Source of the DNA: Fimenecus sp045545735
Lineage (GTDB): Bacteria; Bacillota; Clostridia; Oscillospirales; Acutalibacteraceae
NCBI GenBank assembly: GCA_045545735.1
Contig: JAZQBM010000012.1
Span: 62,001-126,000, forward strand
Length of the DNA stretch: 64,000 nucleotides
Direction: 5' to 3'
Shown: piece after piece, positions 1 through 7,814 of the stretch
Numbering within the stretch: the first letter of the stretch is position 1
How the letters are laid out: every line of letters begins with the position of its first letter
Notes under the pieces: model-generated
What the model was told of the DNA's origin: nothing
Database searches by the model: none
What the model saw: only the letters and a program-made list of their open reading frames with translations
Translations under genes and position numbers: made by a program

Positions 1-567
1 AAGAATCATTGTGTCAGAGCGTGAATCTGTTTCACCCTCACGAGCGTCAACACCTACAAGTAAAATGTTGATTTGGTCGGGGTCTGAATAAAGTTCAGTA
101 CTTGCAATATAAAGATTTTCTTCTAACTGTTCATCTGTATTGAATGATGACAAAAGCTTGTCCACCGTATTGTAGCCATAAAATCCTACACAAGAAACAC
201 CAACAATTATAATGCAAAGAAGAACAATAAAGGCATTTCTTATTGGGTGTCTTTTCTTTGATTTTTTCTTTTTTTCGCTATCAGATGATATATCGCCGTA
301 AACTTTACTTACGTCGTCATACTGAATTTCTTGACGACGACGGTTTTGCACGGCACTGTTATACTTAACCGAAAAATCACCCTCAAAATAATCATCATAT
401 TCTTTAGGTGTATTTGTATTGGGATTACCTGAAAATGATGAAACATCTTCATATGTATCCACATCAGCGGAATTGCTAAAAATATCTTCAAACTCATCAT
501 TTTTTGATGAGTTGCTAAAAATATCTTCAAATTCGTCGTTTGTATTTCTAAAGCGATTGTCAGCCAA
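1..567 (-). CDS. LytR-CpsA-Psr (LCP) family protein, N-terminal part
   Basis: This is the first 189 codons of a protein whose remainder lies beyond the left edge. An acidic cytoplasmic tail is followed by a Lys-rich stretch, one membrane span (around residues 108-130) and then the motif ILLVGVDAREGETDSRSDT, the signature start of an LCP domain. LCP enzymes attach teichoic acids or other anionic glycopolymers to peptidoglycan on the outer face of the membrane. I chose a TTG start at 567 because a GGGAG ribosome site lies 8 bases upstream; the overlapping ATG ORF at 602 is in another frame. The tail contains a 13-residue imperfect tandem repeat (DEFEDIFSNS twice). The domain call is firm; the glycopolymer substrate is unknown. 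Confidence 0.85.
   Translation of the reverse strand, partial: MADNRFRNTNDEFEDIFSNSSKNDEFEDIFSNSADVDTYEDVSSFSGNPNTNTPKEYDDYFEGDFSVKYNSAVQNRRRQEIQYDDVSKVYGDISSDSEKKKKSKKRHPIRNAFIVLLCIIIVGVSCVGFYGYNTVDKLLSSFNTDEQLEENLYIASTELYSDPDQINILLVGVDAREGETDSRSDTMIL
473..537. repeat. 39-bp imperfect tandem repeat inside the LCP gene
   Basis: The 20-base core at 473-492 recurs exactly at 512-531, a period of 39 bases (13 codons). It encodes two copies of DEFEDIFSNS in the acidic cytoplasmic tail of the LCP protein. Confidence 0.85.
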
Positions 568-605
568 AACTTACACTCCCTAATCACACATATTTTATTC
601 ATTTT

Positions 606-634
606 ATTTTACAACAACACGTTAAAAATCACAA
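606..634 (-). promoter_or_regulatory. promoter of the LCP gene
   Basis: On the minus strand, TTGTGA (629-634) and TAAAAT (606-611) are separated by exactly 17 bases and lie about 40 bases upstream of the TTG start. This is a sigma-A type promoter, inferred from sequence alone. Confidence 0.5.
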
Positions 635-684
635 TGCTTTTTTCAAAAAAATACAAGGGAATTAAAGAAATTTTTGTCATAGAC

Positions 685-713
685 TTGAAACATATGAAGA
701 AAATATGTATAAT
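685..713 (+). promoter_or_regulatory. promoter of the NUDIX operon
   Basis: TTGAAA (685-690), a 17-base spacer and a perfect TATAAT (708-713) lie about 60 bases upstream of the ATG at 774. Confidence 0.7.
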
Positions 714-773
714 GATAGACAGTTTTAGACGAATTCGCATTTTGCGGGTTTATATTTTCGGGAGTAGATACAT

Positions 774-1514
774 ATGTTAGGTAAATATGTAAGGGTTCGT
801 GTTACGAAACCTATGCACTCCTTTGACAGTGAAAATGGTATTCCTTATCAATTGAATTTTGGTACTGTTGAGAGCGGATTGGACGCACGTTCTCCCGTCA
901 AGGGTGCATACATTATGGGCGTTACACATAGGGTGCGAGTATTTGAAGGCCGTGTAATTGCCGTTGTAAAAAGAAAAAATATGGGTGGAATAATGCTTGT
1001 TGTTGCACCTAAAAGCAAGCGTTATATTGTTCATCAAATTGAAGATGCAATTGAATTTGCTGAGAAAAGAGAAACTTACGATATAAGTTGTCTTTATGAG
1101 TGTTCCTGCGGTGCAATTGTGTATAGAATTATCAATGGTGAAACAAGATTTTTGCTCATAAAAAATAAGCGTAGTGCAAACTGGGGTTTCCCTAAAGGTC
1201 ATATGGAACGCGGTGAAACAGAAACAGAAACAGCATATCGTGAAGTTTTGGAAGAAACGGGAATTAGAATTGATTTTTTACCTGATTTCAGATATAAGTC
1301 AGAGTATTCAATTCAAGGACGAATTGAGAAAAAGGTTATCATTTTTCTTGCAACTACTAATGACACAAATACGATTATTCAGCGTGAAGAAATTGAAGAG
1401 TATTTGTGGCTTAAATATGATAAGGCTATGAATTCGCTTAAATTCCCTAACGATAAATTCCTTCTTACTAAAGCTAAGGAATATCTTGAAAAGGCAGGTG
1501 TTCCCAATGGTTGA
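774..1514 (+). CDS. NUDIX hydrolase with an N-terminal pyrophosphatase-like half
   Basis: The C-terminal half (about residues 105-240) is a NUDIX hydrolase domain with a perfect Nudix box at residues 142-164, pattern G-x5-E-x7-REVLEETGI, which binds the metal and pyrophosphate of a nucleoside-diphosphate-linked substrate. The N-terminal half (about 1-98) resembles a family I inorganic pyrophosphatase: a YIMGV strand, VFEGRVIAVVKRKN, LVVAPKSKR and a closing IEDAIEF helix occur in the order seen in clostridial pyrophosphatases. The catalytic acidic loop before YIMGV (normally DGxxxDxYVLGV) reads DARSPVKGAYIMGV and has lost the key aspartates, so that half is probably non-catalytic. RBS is GGGAG. 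The next gene overlaps the stop, implying a two-gene operon. The substrate is unknown. Confidence 0.85.
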   Translation: MLGKYVRVRVTKPMHSFDSENGIPYQLNFGTVESGLDARSPVKGAYIMGVTHRVRVFEGRVIAVVKRKNMGGIMLVVAPKSKRYIVHQIEDAIEFAEKRETYDISCLYECSCGAIVYRIINGETRFLLIKNKRSANWGFPKGHMERGETETETAYREVLEETGIRIDFLPDFRYKSEYSIQGRIEKKVIIFLATTNDTNTIIQREEIEEYLWLKYDKAMNSLKFPNDKFLLTKAKEYLEKAGVPNG

Positions 1515-2001
1515 AACAATAGTTAATGAATTGACAACTTTTTTGCAGGACAAAATCCCTGAAGAATTAATCGCATTTGTTATTTCTCTTTGTCCTGTTC
1601 TTGAGTGCCGAGGCGGTATGATTGCTGCACGACTTATGGAAATACCTTTCATAAAGGCTTTCCTTATTTGTTACATCGGCAATATGCTTCCAATTCCCTT
1701 TATAATTCTTTTCATAAGAAAGATTTTTGATTTTCTCAGAAGATTTAAATTTTTTGAAAAAATTATTATAAGACTTGAGGCAAAAACAGAAAAGAATAAA
1801 GAAAAAGTTCTTCGTTATGAATCTTGGGGATTACTCCTTTTCGTCGCAATTCCGTTACCGGGTACAGGTGGTTGGACAGGTGCGTTAATGGCAGGCCTTC
1901 TTGATATGAGATTTAAACGTTCATTACCGATTATAGCACTTGGCGTACTTATTGCAGGTTTTATAATGTCAGGCCTTACTTACGGAATATTTCAAATGTA
2001 A
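1507..2001 (+). CDS. small multi-drug export / COG2426-type membrane protein
   Basis: A 164-residue hydrophobic protein with about four membrane segments. Residues 30-39 (PVLECRGGMI) and 116-128 (PLPGTGGWTGALM) match the paired re-entrant motifs of the COG2426 'putative small multi-drug export protein' family, related in fold to DedA-like proteins. The start is the ATG at 1507, which overlaps the NUDIX stop by 8 bases (ATGGTTGA) and has AGGTG upstream; a TTG 21 bases earlier is less likely. Translational coupling to the NUDIX gene is expected. The family name is historical and the real transport function is not established. Confidence 0.8.
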   Translation: MVETIVNELTTFLQDKIPEELIAFVISLCPVLECRGGMIAARLMEIPFIKAFLICYIGNMLPIPFIILFIRKIFDFLRRFKFFEKIIIRLEAKTEKNKEKVLRYESWGLLLFVAIPLPGTGGWTGALMAGLLDMRFKRSLPIIALGVLIAGFIMSGLTYGIFQM

Positions 2002-2002
2002 A

Positions 2003-2041
2003 AATACCGCCCTACAGAGTAATCTGTAAGGCGGTTTTGTT
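2003..2041. terminator. bidirectional terminator
   Basis: A 13-bp stem with one mismatch (arms 2006-2018 and 2023-2035, GTAA loop) is flanked by T-rich tracts on both strands and sits between convergent genes. Confidence 0.8.
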
Positions 2042-2052
2042 ATATTAGGGGA

Positions 2053-3408
2053 TTAGTTATTTGTTTTTTCTTTTTTCATATTCTTGATAAGTGCAATCAT
2101 TGGAATAATCAAGAAGACTGCTACAACACCTGCATAAAGGAAGATAGCCTTTGTAGGAAGAACATCTTCAGCACCTGATGTGTTCTTTGTTGCAATATTA
2201 CCAAGTGTAGGACCAACTATCATTGGAATAAGTACTACGAATACCATTCTTATACCTTGGAATAAACCAACATTGTCTTGCGGTGTATAGTCACGTGTTG
2301 ATGCACCAAGTTGGATTGTAAGTACAAGATAACCGATAAGTACGGGTGCAATACCAACGATAATTGTCATAATGTGTGTTGATGTTGAAAGAATGAAAAG
2401 ACCTGCAATAAGAAGTACTGAACTTGTAAGGAAAGCAACAGGCTTGTTTTTTACTGCCACTTTCATAAGAATTACAATACCTGCAATAATTGTTGCAACT
2501 GAAACAACAGCAGGAATAATTACGCCTAATGAGAGAAGATTTACATCTGCATTTGCAGGAAGTACAACTGAGCCCAAATAAATTATAAGATATGGGAAGA
2601 ATACTTGGAATGCACAGTTGAAAATACAGAAAGCAGAAAGAACTAAATAAAGACTGCTGTTCTCTTTAATGACACTTGGACGGAAACCATAGAATAGGTC
2701 TGCCCAATAACTTGTGTCTTTTTTTTCTGCATTTTCAAACTTTTTAGGATTGTCAATAAGGAATACACCTGCAACACCGACAATCGCAACGAAAGCACCC
2801 ATGCCAATAAAGAATACGCTGTATGAGATTGTTCCGCTTTGTGCTAATGAGCCGACAACCATAATCACAGCCATTGCAAGAAATCCCATAAATGTAGATG
2901 CAGTTTCAACTTTTGGACGTGATTCAGGTGTAGTAACGTCGGTAACCCAAGCGTTGAAGGCTGAGTCATTACTTGTTGAACCCATAAATGTCATAACCAT
3001 ATCCATAACAATAACAATCCAAGCAGTTACTGTAATGATTTGACCAGGGTCTGAAAGTCCGAAAAGATTTGCAACGTTTTCTTTTGTGATAAAACCAAAA
3101 AGTGCAGTAACAATACCCCAAGCAATGTAACCGAATGAGATAAATGCTTTACGGTTTTTAAGTTTTTCACTGAGTGTTCCCATAATGAATGTTGTTACAA
3201 CCGCTGTAATTGCAGAAAGTGTAACCATTATGTTTACCGCGTCAGTAAGGGTAAGAGATGCACCTAAAATACCTTCATTATAAACACAGTCGTTAAGGAA
3301 TGTGTTAAAGTACATATTTTCAACGTTCCAGGCAAGTAACCCCATAAACATAAACAGGAGAATACCGGTCCATACTCGCTTTGAAAGTTTTCCATTATTA
3401 TTACTCAT
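2053..3408 (-). CDS. MFS sugar transporter (GPH/SLC45-like)
   Basis: A 451-residue integral membrane protein with about 12 hydrophobic segments. The N-terminal KRVWTGILLFMFMGLLAWN, the early GTLSEKLKNRKAFI loop (a typical MFS cytoplasmic loop 2-3 motif) and the overall length fit the major facilitator superfamily, in the branch seen next to glucosidase genes in clostridia. I chose ATG at 3408, since AGAGGTG lies 6-7 bases upstream; a GTG at 3417 would overlap that ribosome site. It is 12 bases downstream of the alpha-glucosidase and is surely co-transcribed, so the likely cargo is an alpha-glucoside such as isomaltose. Cargo is inferred from context only. Confidence 0.8.
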   Translation of the reverse strand: MSNNNGKLSKRVWTGILLFMFMGLLAWNVENMYFNTFLNDCVYNEGILGASLTLTDAVNIMVTLSAITAVVTTFIMGTLSEKLKNRKAFISFGYIAWGIVTALFGFITKENVANLFGLSDPGQIITVTAWIVIVMDMVMTFMGSTSNDSAFNAWVTDVTTPESRPKVETASTFMGFLAMAVIMVVGSLAQSGTISYSVFFIGMGAFVAIVGVAGVFLIDNPKKFENAEKKDTSYWADLFYGFRPSVIKENSSLYLVLSAFCIFNCAFQVFFPYLIIYLGSVVLPANADVNLLSLGVIIPAVVSVATIIAGIVILMKVAVKNKPVAFLTSSVLLIAGLFILSTSTHIMTIIVGIAPVLIGYLVLTIQLGASTRDYTPQDNVGLFQGIRMVFVVLIPMIVGPTLGNIATKNTSGAEDVLPTKAIFLYAGVVAVFLIIPMIALIKNMKKEKTNN

Positions 3409-3420
3409 TTTTAACACCTC

Positions 3421-5094
3421 TTATTTGAAATAGTAAACTCTACATTCATAAGGTCTTGTTACGAATGAATTTTTGCTGACAGGAGTAAGCTTGTAGTTTG
3501 AAAGTACAAGTTCACCATTTGCAAGGTCAATTCCTGCAGGAGCTTCAAAGTTTACACTCTTTTCAGAGAATGAGCATACAACAAGAATTTTTTCGCCGTC
3601 AAGATTTCTTTCATAAACATAAAGTTTGTCGCTGTTCTTGTAATGCTCTTTGTAATCACCGTAGATTGCAACTTCGTGTTCTTTACGGAATTTAAGAAGT
3701 TTACGGTAATAGTTAAGGATTGAGTTTTCATCAGCTTCAGCAGCGGCTACGTTGATTTCTGTGTAGTTAGGATTTAAGTTAAACCAAGGTTCAACTGTTG
3801 AGAAACCTGCATATTCGCTGTCATCCCATTGAACAGGAGTTCTTGAGTTTTCACGAGAGCCTGCATTAGCCATCTTCAAGAATTTTTCGCCCTTGATGCC
3901 AAGTTTTGCGAAAGTCTTTTCATTGTTAAAGGTCATCATATCTTTGAATTCATCAATTGAGTGGAGCTCGATATTTGTCATACCGATTTCCTGACCTTGA
4001 TAAATGAAAGGAGTACCTTTCTGAAGATAACACATTGTTGCAAGCATTTTTGCACTTTCAACTCTGTATTTAAGTGAGCCGTAACGGTCAACAATTCTTG
4101 GGTGGTCGTGGTTTTCAAGGTAAAGTGTGTGCCAACCCTTGCCATTCATAGCGTCATACCATTTTTGGTAGCATTTCTTCATCTTTTTAAGATTGAATGG
4201 AGTTTTAATCCAGTCAGTCATAAAGCAGTCAGCTTCAAGGTGGTCAAAACTGAACATAGTTTTAAGAACTTGAGTTTCGTCCTCTGTAACAAAACGAAGA
4301 ACTTTTTCAGGTGTGATAAGCGGACCTTCACCAACTGTAAAGCAGTCATATTTTGAAAGAACGTCGTCGTGGAATTCTTTAAGATACTCGTAAAGGTGAG
4401 GACCACAGTTGTAATGTTCCATACCGGCAGCTACTGGAATCGGAATAGCGTTTGGAAGTCCTTCGCGTTTTGAAATGTATGTAATAACGTCTTCACGGAA
4501 ACCGTCAACGCCCATATCAAGCCAGAATTTCATAACATTCTTAACTTCTTCGCGGACTTTTGGGTTATCCATATTTAAGTCAGGCTGACCTTTTGTGAAA
4601 ACATGAAGATAATATTCGTCAACTGATGGAACATATTCCCAAGCACCGCCCTCAAATGTTGAAAGCCAGTTGTTAGGTGGTTTCTTACCGTTTTTACCCT
4701 TACCTTTTCTCCAAATGTAGTAATCGTGATAAGGATTATCAACACTCTTGCAAGCTTCTTTGAACCACATATGTTTAGTTGATGTGTGGTTTACAACAAG
4801 GTCCATAAAAACTTTCATTCCACGCTCGTGACAAGCGTTAAGAACTTTTTTGAAAGTTTCCATATCACCGTACTCTGGGTTAATGTCCATATAGTCTGAA
4901 ATATCATAACCGTAGTCGGCATTTGCTGACTTGAAAAGTGGTGAGAACCAGATAGCATCAACGCCGATAGACTTAACATAGTCAAGTTTTTCGTAAATGC
5001 CCTCAAGGTCGCCAATACCGTCGCCGTTTGAGTCCTTAAAACTACGAGGCCAGATTTGGTAAACGACCATTTCTTTGTACCAAGTTTTGTTCAT
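3421..5094 (-). CDS. malL: oligo-1,6-glucosidase / alpha-glucosidase (GH13)
   Basis: A 557-residue cytoplasmic GH13 enzyme, the usual length for oligo-1,6-glucosidases. All conserved regions are present: VVNHTS (100-105), the nucleophile Asp202 in GFREDVI, the acid/base Glu256 in TVGEGP, and NHD (328-330). Val203 directly follows the nucleophile; in characterised isomaltase/oligo-1,6-glucosidases a Val here goes with alpha-1,6 specificity, whereas Thr goes with alpha-1,4, so isomalto-oligosaccharides are the best-supported substrates. No signal peptide is present. It heads an operon with the MFS transporter, so imported oligosaccharides would be cleaved to glucose inside the cell. The gene symbol is given by family resemblance. 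Confidence 0.9.
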   Translation of the reverse strand: MNKTWYKEMVVYQIWPRSFKDSNGDGIGDLEGIYEKLDYVKSIGVDAIWFSPLFKSANADYGYDISDYMDINPEYGDMETFKKVLNACHERGMKVFMDLVVNHTSTKHMWFKEACKSVDNPYHDYYIWRKGKGKNGKKPPNNWLSTFEGGAWEYVPSVDEYYLHVFTKGQPDLNMDNPKVREEVKNVMKFWLDMGVDGFREDVITYISKREGLPNAIPIPVAAGMEHYNCGPHLYEYLKEFHDDVLSKYDCFTVGEGPLITPEKVLRFVTEDETQVLKTMFSFDHLEADCFMTDWIKTPFNLKKMKKCYQKWYDAMNGKGWHTLYLENHDHPRIVDRYGSLKYRVESAKMLATMCYLQKGTPFIYQGQEIGMTNIELHSIDEFKDMMTFNNEKTFAKLGIKGEKFLKMANAGSRENSRTPVQWDDSEYAGFSTVEPWFNLNPNYTEINVAAAEADENSILNYYRKLLKFRKEHEVAIYGDYKEHYKNSDKLYVYERNLDGEKILVVCSFSEKSVNFEAPAGIDLANGELVLSNYKLTPVSKNSFVTRPYECRVYYFK

Positions 5095-5136
5095 AAAATA
5101 ACACCCCTATTTGTTATTGGAATATATACAAATATA

Positions 5137-5165
5137 AGTATAGCATATAAAATGCAAAATGCAAA
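5137..5165 (-). promoter_or_regulatory. putative promoter of the malL operon, partly made of repeat DNA
   Basis: On the minus strand TATACT (5137-5142) follows TTTGCA (5160-5165) by 17 bases. The -35-like hexamer is part of the heptanucleotide repeat at 5152-5172, so the repeat itself appears to supply promoter sequence. Confidence 0.45.
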
Positions 5166-5172
5166 GTGCAAA
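5152..5172. repeat. heptanucleotide short tandem repeat, locus 1
   Basis: Three consecutive 7-mers, ATGCAAA-ATGCAAA-GTGCAAA, lie between the rubredoxin terminator and the malL promoter. This is one of seven such loci in the window. Confidence 0.75.
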
Positions 5173-5180
5173 ATTATTAA

Positions 5181-5210
5181 AAATAAAAAAGTCGGTAAAA
5201 TACCGACTTT
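5181..5210 (-). terminator. terminator of the rubredoxin gene
   Basis: A 10-bp perfect stem (AAAGTCGGTA/TACCGACTTT, arms 5188-5197 and 5201-5210) is followed on the minus strand by a run of T. Confidence 0.85.
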
Positions 5211-5213
5211 CCT

Positions 5214-5372
5214 CTATTCTTCTTTTACAAACATTTCTTTACCTACGTGGCACAACGGACACTCAAAATCATCGGGCAAATCATCAAATTTTGTACCGGG
5301 AGTTATGTCCATTTCGGGACACCCTGCATCTTCGTCATACATCCAACCGCAAACTTCACAAACATAAACCAT
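5214..5372 (-). CDS. rubredoxin
   Basis: A 52-residue protein with the full rubredoxin pattern: Cys5 and Cys8 (CEVCGW), then WMYDEDAG and PGTKFDDLPDDF, then Cys38 and Cys41 (CPLC). The four cysteines bind one iron atom. Rubredoxins carry single electrons in anaerobes, often to oxygen- or peroxide-reducing enzymes. The ATG at 5372 is preceded by AAAGG and the gene has its own terminator, so it looks monocistronic. It is too short to stand out among overlapping frames here but is unmistakable by sequence. Its partner enzyme is not in the window. Confidence 0.96.
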   Translation of the reverse strand: MVYVCEVCGWMYDEDAGCPEMDITPGTKFDDLPDDFECPLCHVGKEMFVKEE

Positions 5373-5414
5373 AAAAAACAACCTTTCTCAATTTTTTATA
5401 GTTTGTGTGAATTT

Positions 5415-6329
5415 TTATTTAATATTCAGCGTAGCAGTTATCATATAATGGTCAGAAATATCAGATTTCTCACCTGTGTTGCGATGCACTCTGTAATCAC
5501 TTGTGGTAAATCCTTTTACAAAAATATAGTCAATAGGCTCGGTATGTGAATTTTCGCCCCAACCGTGATATGTAGGCTCTTTAATTCCTCCATTTGCATT
5601 TAAATACCCATTATCAATAAGCAATTTTACAGATTCTCCGTCACTGTATTGATTAAAGTCACCTGTAATTACAATAGGTGCGTTTATATACTTCGCAGTC
5701 AGTTTTTCTGCGTATTCAACTACCAATTTTCCGCCTAAATTCTGTGCTTCAACACTTGAATTATCAAAGTGTGTGTTCATATGAATATATGTAAATCCTG
5801 TTGCTTTATTTTCGAGTACAACATATGAACAAATTCTGTAGCATCCTGCATTTTCGTATTTTGACTCAGTTTTAGGTGTATTTGAAATCCAGAAAGTATC
5901 GCTTTCGAGCAAATTAAACTTATCTTTAAGATAATAAATGCCATTCATTTCAGATTTCTGCTCATTTTCATCACCGCCACGCTTAACCCCGTAATACGCG
6001 TATTGTGGCAAGTATTCTTCAAGTCCCTCAACCCATATACTATTGATTTCCTGAACGCCTAATGAGTCGGGGAGAGTGTTGTTAATTTGCTGTGCCCAAA
6101 GGTGCATTCTGCGTGTTGTGTATGTGCCTTCAAGCAGATTTCCCCAAGGTGCAGCAGTATTATAACTCGCAACAAAAATTTCACTTGTTTTTTCAATTCG
6201 TTTTTGTGCAGATTTAATTTCCACATCAGGCGTCATAGGAAAAATTGCAAAAAAGGTTGCAACTACAATTACGAACGCTAATAAAACTGCAACAAGAGAA
6301 ATTAAAAATATTTTTATACTCTTTTTCAT
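5415..6329 (-). CDS. membrane-anchored endonuclease/exonuclease/phosphatase (EEP) family protein
   Basis: A 304-residue protein with an N-terminal membrane anchor (residues 7-30) and an EEP-fold domain, predicted to face outside. The catalytic pattern is complete: Glu94 (VQEI), NTH at 185-187, GDFN (223-226), Asp267 (PIDYIFV) and SDH (292-294). The family includes DNases, sphingomyelinases and inositol phosphatases; this sequence most resembles bacterial secreted endonuclease/exonuclease/phosphatase proteins, but the substrate cannot be read off. I chose ATG at 6329 because GGTGA lies 5 bases upstream; an in-frame TTG at 6347 and ATG at 6341 are less well placed. Confidence 0.85.
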   Translation of the reverse strand: MKKSIKIFLISLVAVLLAFVIVVATFFAIFPMTPDVEIKSAQKRIEKTSEIFVASYNTAAPWGNLLEGTYTTRRMHLWAQQINNTLPDSLGVQEINSIWVEGLEEYLPQYAYYGVKRGGDENEQKSEMNGIYYLKDKFNLLESDTFWISNTPKTESKYENAGCYRICSYVVLENKATGFTYIHMNTHFDNSSVEAQNLGGKLVVEYAEKLTAKYINAPIVITGDFNQYSDGESVKLLIDNGYLNANGGIKEPTYHGWGENSHTEPIDYIFVKGFTTSDYRVHRNTGEKSDISDHYMITATLNIK

Positions 6330-6364
6330 ATGTGTCACCATTTTCAATCAAGGATTAACTATAA

Positions 6365-6406
6365 TTTAGCATAAAATCATTGTAAAATCAATTCTGTTAT
6401 GCTAAA
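6365..6406. promoter_or_regulatory. 10-bp perfect inverted repeat in the divergent EEP-trkA spacer
   Basis: TTTAGCATAA (6365-6374) and TTATGCTAAA (6397-6406) are perfect inverted copies separated by 22 bases. The location between divergent genes suggests an operator or a transcript hairpin; the binder is unknown. Confidence 0.5.
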
Positions 6407-6444
6407 ATAACTTCTAGTTATAATTAATTTTAAGGTGGTTGTAA

Positions 6445-7803
6445 ATGAAAATTATAATAGTAGGTGACGGTAAGGTTGGTGCAACACTCGTTGAGCATCT
6501 GTCCCTTGAGGGTCACGATATTATTGTTATTGACAAAAATCAAAAGGTAATTGAACAGATGGTAAACTCATATGATGTTATGGGTGTATGCGGAAACGGT
6601 GCAAGTTACGAAGTGCAAATAGAAGCAGGCGTTGGTGACGCACAACTTTTTGTAGCCGCAACATCATCTGACGAACTCAATATTCTCTCTTGCCTTATGG
6701 CTAAAAAAGCGGGGGCAGAGCACACAATCGCAAGAGTGCGAAATCCCGATTACTTAAAGCAAGTTCCTTTCTTCAAAGATGAACTTGGGCTCAGTATGAT
6801 TGTGAATCCTGAACTCGACGCTGCAAGTGAAATTGCAAAGGTGCTTCGTTTCCCGAATGCTATTAACATTGAAACATTTTATCGCGGACTCGTTGACCTT
6901 GCTGAAATAAAAATTGATGCAGACAATCCCTTGTGCGATATGCAACTTACTGATATTTTTGATAAGTTCAATGTTAAAATACTTGTATGTGCAGTTCAAC
7001 GTAAAAATGAAGTTATTATTCCGCACGGTGATTTTGTTCTTAAAGCAGGGGACAGAATACACATAACTGCACCTCGCGGTGTGCTTGTAAACTTTATGAA
7101 AAAGTTGAAGATTTATAAGCACCGTACAAAAGATATTATGATTACCGGTGGCGGTAAGATGGGTTATTACCTTGCCCGCCAACTTTGCGAAACCGGTGGT
7201 TATAATGTTAAGATTATTGAAAATGATATTGAGCGTTGTGAACACCTTTGTGAAATTTTGCCCGACGCAAATATTATTCACGGCGACGGTACTGACCGTG
7301 CAGTTCTTTTAGAACAAGGTCTTGAGGGGCAGGATGCTTTCGTAGCACTTACTACAATTGACGAAGAAAACATTATTTCTGCTATGTATGCAAATTCTCT
7401 CGGCATCAGTAAAACTGTTGCAAAGGTGAACAGAGTGTCTTATCAGGTACTTGAAAGTATTGGTATGGACAGTGCGTTTTCATCAAAAGCAATTGCCGCA
7501 AATAGAATAATTGCTTTTGTTCGTGCGTTAGAAAATTCAGGTGAAGAATCAAGCGTGCAAACACTTTATAAACTTGTTGGCGGTCAGGTTGAAGCCCTTG
7601 AATTTAACATCAGTTCCGATTTCAGTGAGATTGGTGTTCCGCTTAAAGATATAAGGCTCAAAGACGACACTTTGATTGCTTGTATTATAAGAAATCATAA
7701 GGTTATATTCCCCGGTGGTAACGATTGCATTGAAAAAGATGATAGCCTTGTGGTTGTTACAAAACGTAATCATATCAGCAGTATTAACGAAATTTTTGAG
7801 TAA
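6445..7803 (+). CDS. trkA: Trk potassium uptake regulatory subunit TrkA
   Basis: A 452-residue cytoplasmic protein built of two tandem RCK modules, each a Rossmann NAD-binding domain plus a TrkA-C domain. The two nucleotide-binding motifs are GDGKVG (7-12) and GGGKMG (around residue 235), and acidic residues at the ends of beta-2 (VIDKN, IIEND) fit NAD(H) binding. TrkA gates the TrkH channel according to nucleotide state. AAGGTGG is the RBS. The trkH gene follows after 11 bases, so the two form one operon. Length and domain order match classic TrkA. Confidence 0.93.
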   Translation: MKIIIVGDGKVGATLVEHLSLEGHDIIVIDKNQKVIEQMVNSYDVMGVCGNGASYEVQIEAGVGDAQLFVAATSSDELNILSCLMAKKAGAEHTIARVRNPDYLKQVPFFKDELGLSMIVNPELDAASEIAKVLRFPNAINIETFYRGLVDLAEIKIDADNPLCDMQLTDIFDKFNVKILVCAVQRKNEVIIPHGDFVLKAGDRIHITAPRGVLVNFMKKLKIYKHRTKDIMITGGGKMGYYLARQLCETGGYNVKIIENDIERCEHLCEILPDANIIHGDGTDRAVLLEQGLEGQDAFVALTTIDEENIISAMYANSLGISKTVAKVNRVSYQVLESIGMDSAFSSKAIAANRIIAFVRALENSGEESSVQTLYKLVGGQVEALEFNISSDFSEIGVPLKDIRLKDDTLIACIIRNHKVIFPGGNDCIEKDDSLVVVTKRNHISSINEIFE

Positions 7804-7814
7804 GGCGAGAATAA

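Noticed and set aside
309..602. 97-residue minus-strand ORF with ATG
   Set aside because: It is an out-of-frame shadow of the LCP gene; the real frame has a TTG start, a ribosome site and the LCP motif.
5152..5172. Heptamer loci as CRISPR or VNTR in a gene
   Set aside because: The units are 7 bases without spacers and lie in non-coding DNA.
5056..5374. Three overlapping plus-strand ORFs
   Set aside because: They are antisense to rubredoxin and its terminator and have no ribosome sites or family resemblance.
6330..6444. Cyclic di-AMP (ydaO-type) riboswitch upstream of trkA
   Set aside because: The spacer is only about 115 bases, shared with a divergent gene, and lacks a recognisable aptamer or terminator.
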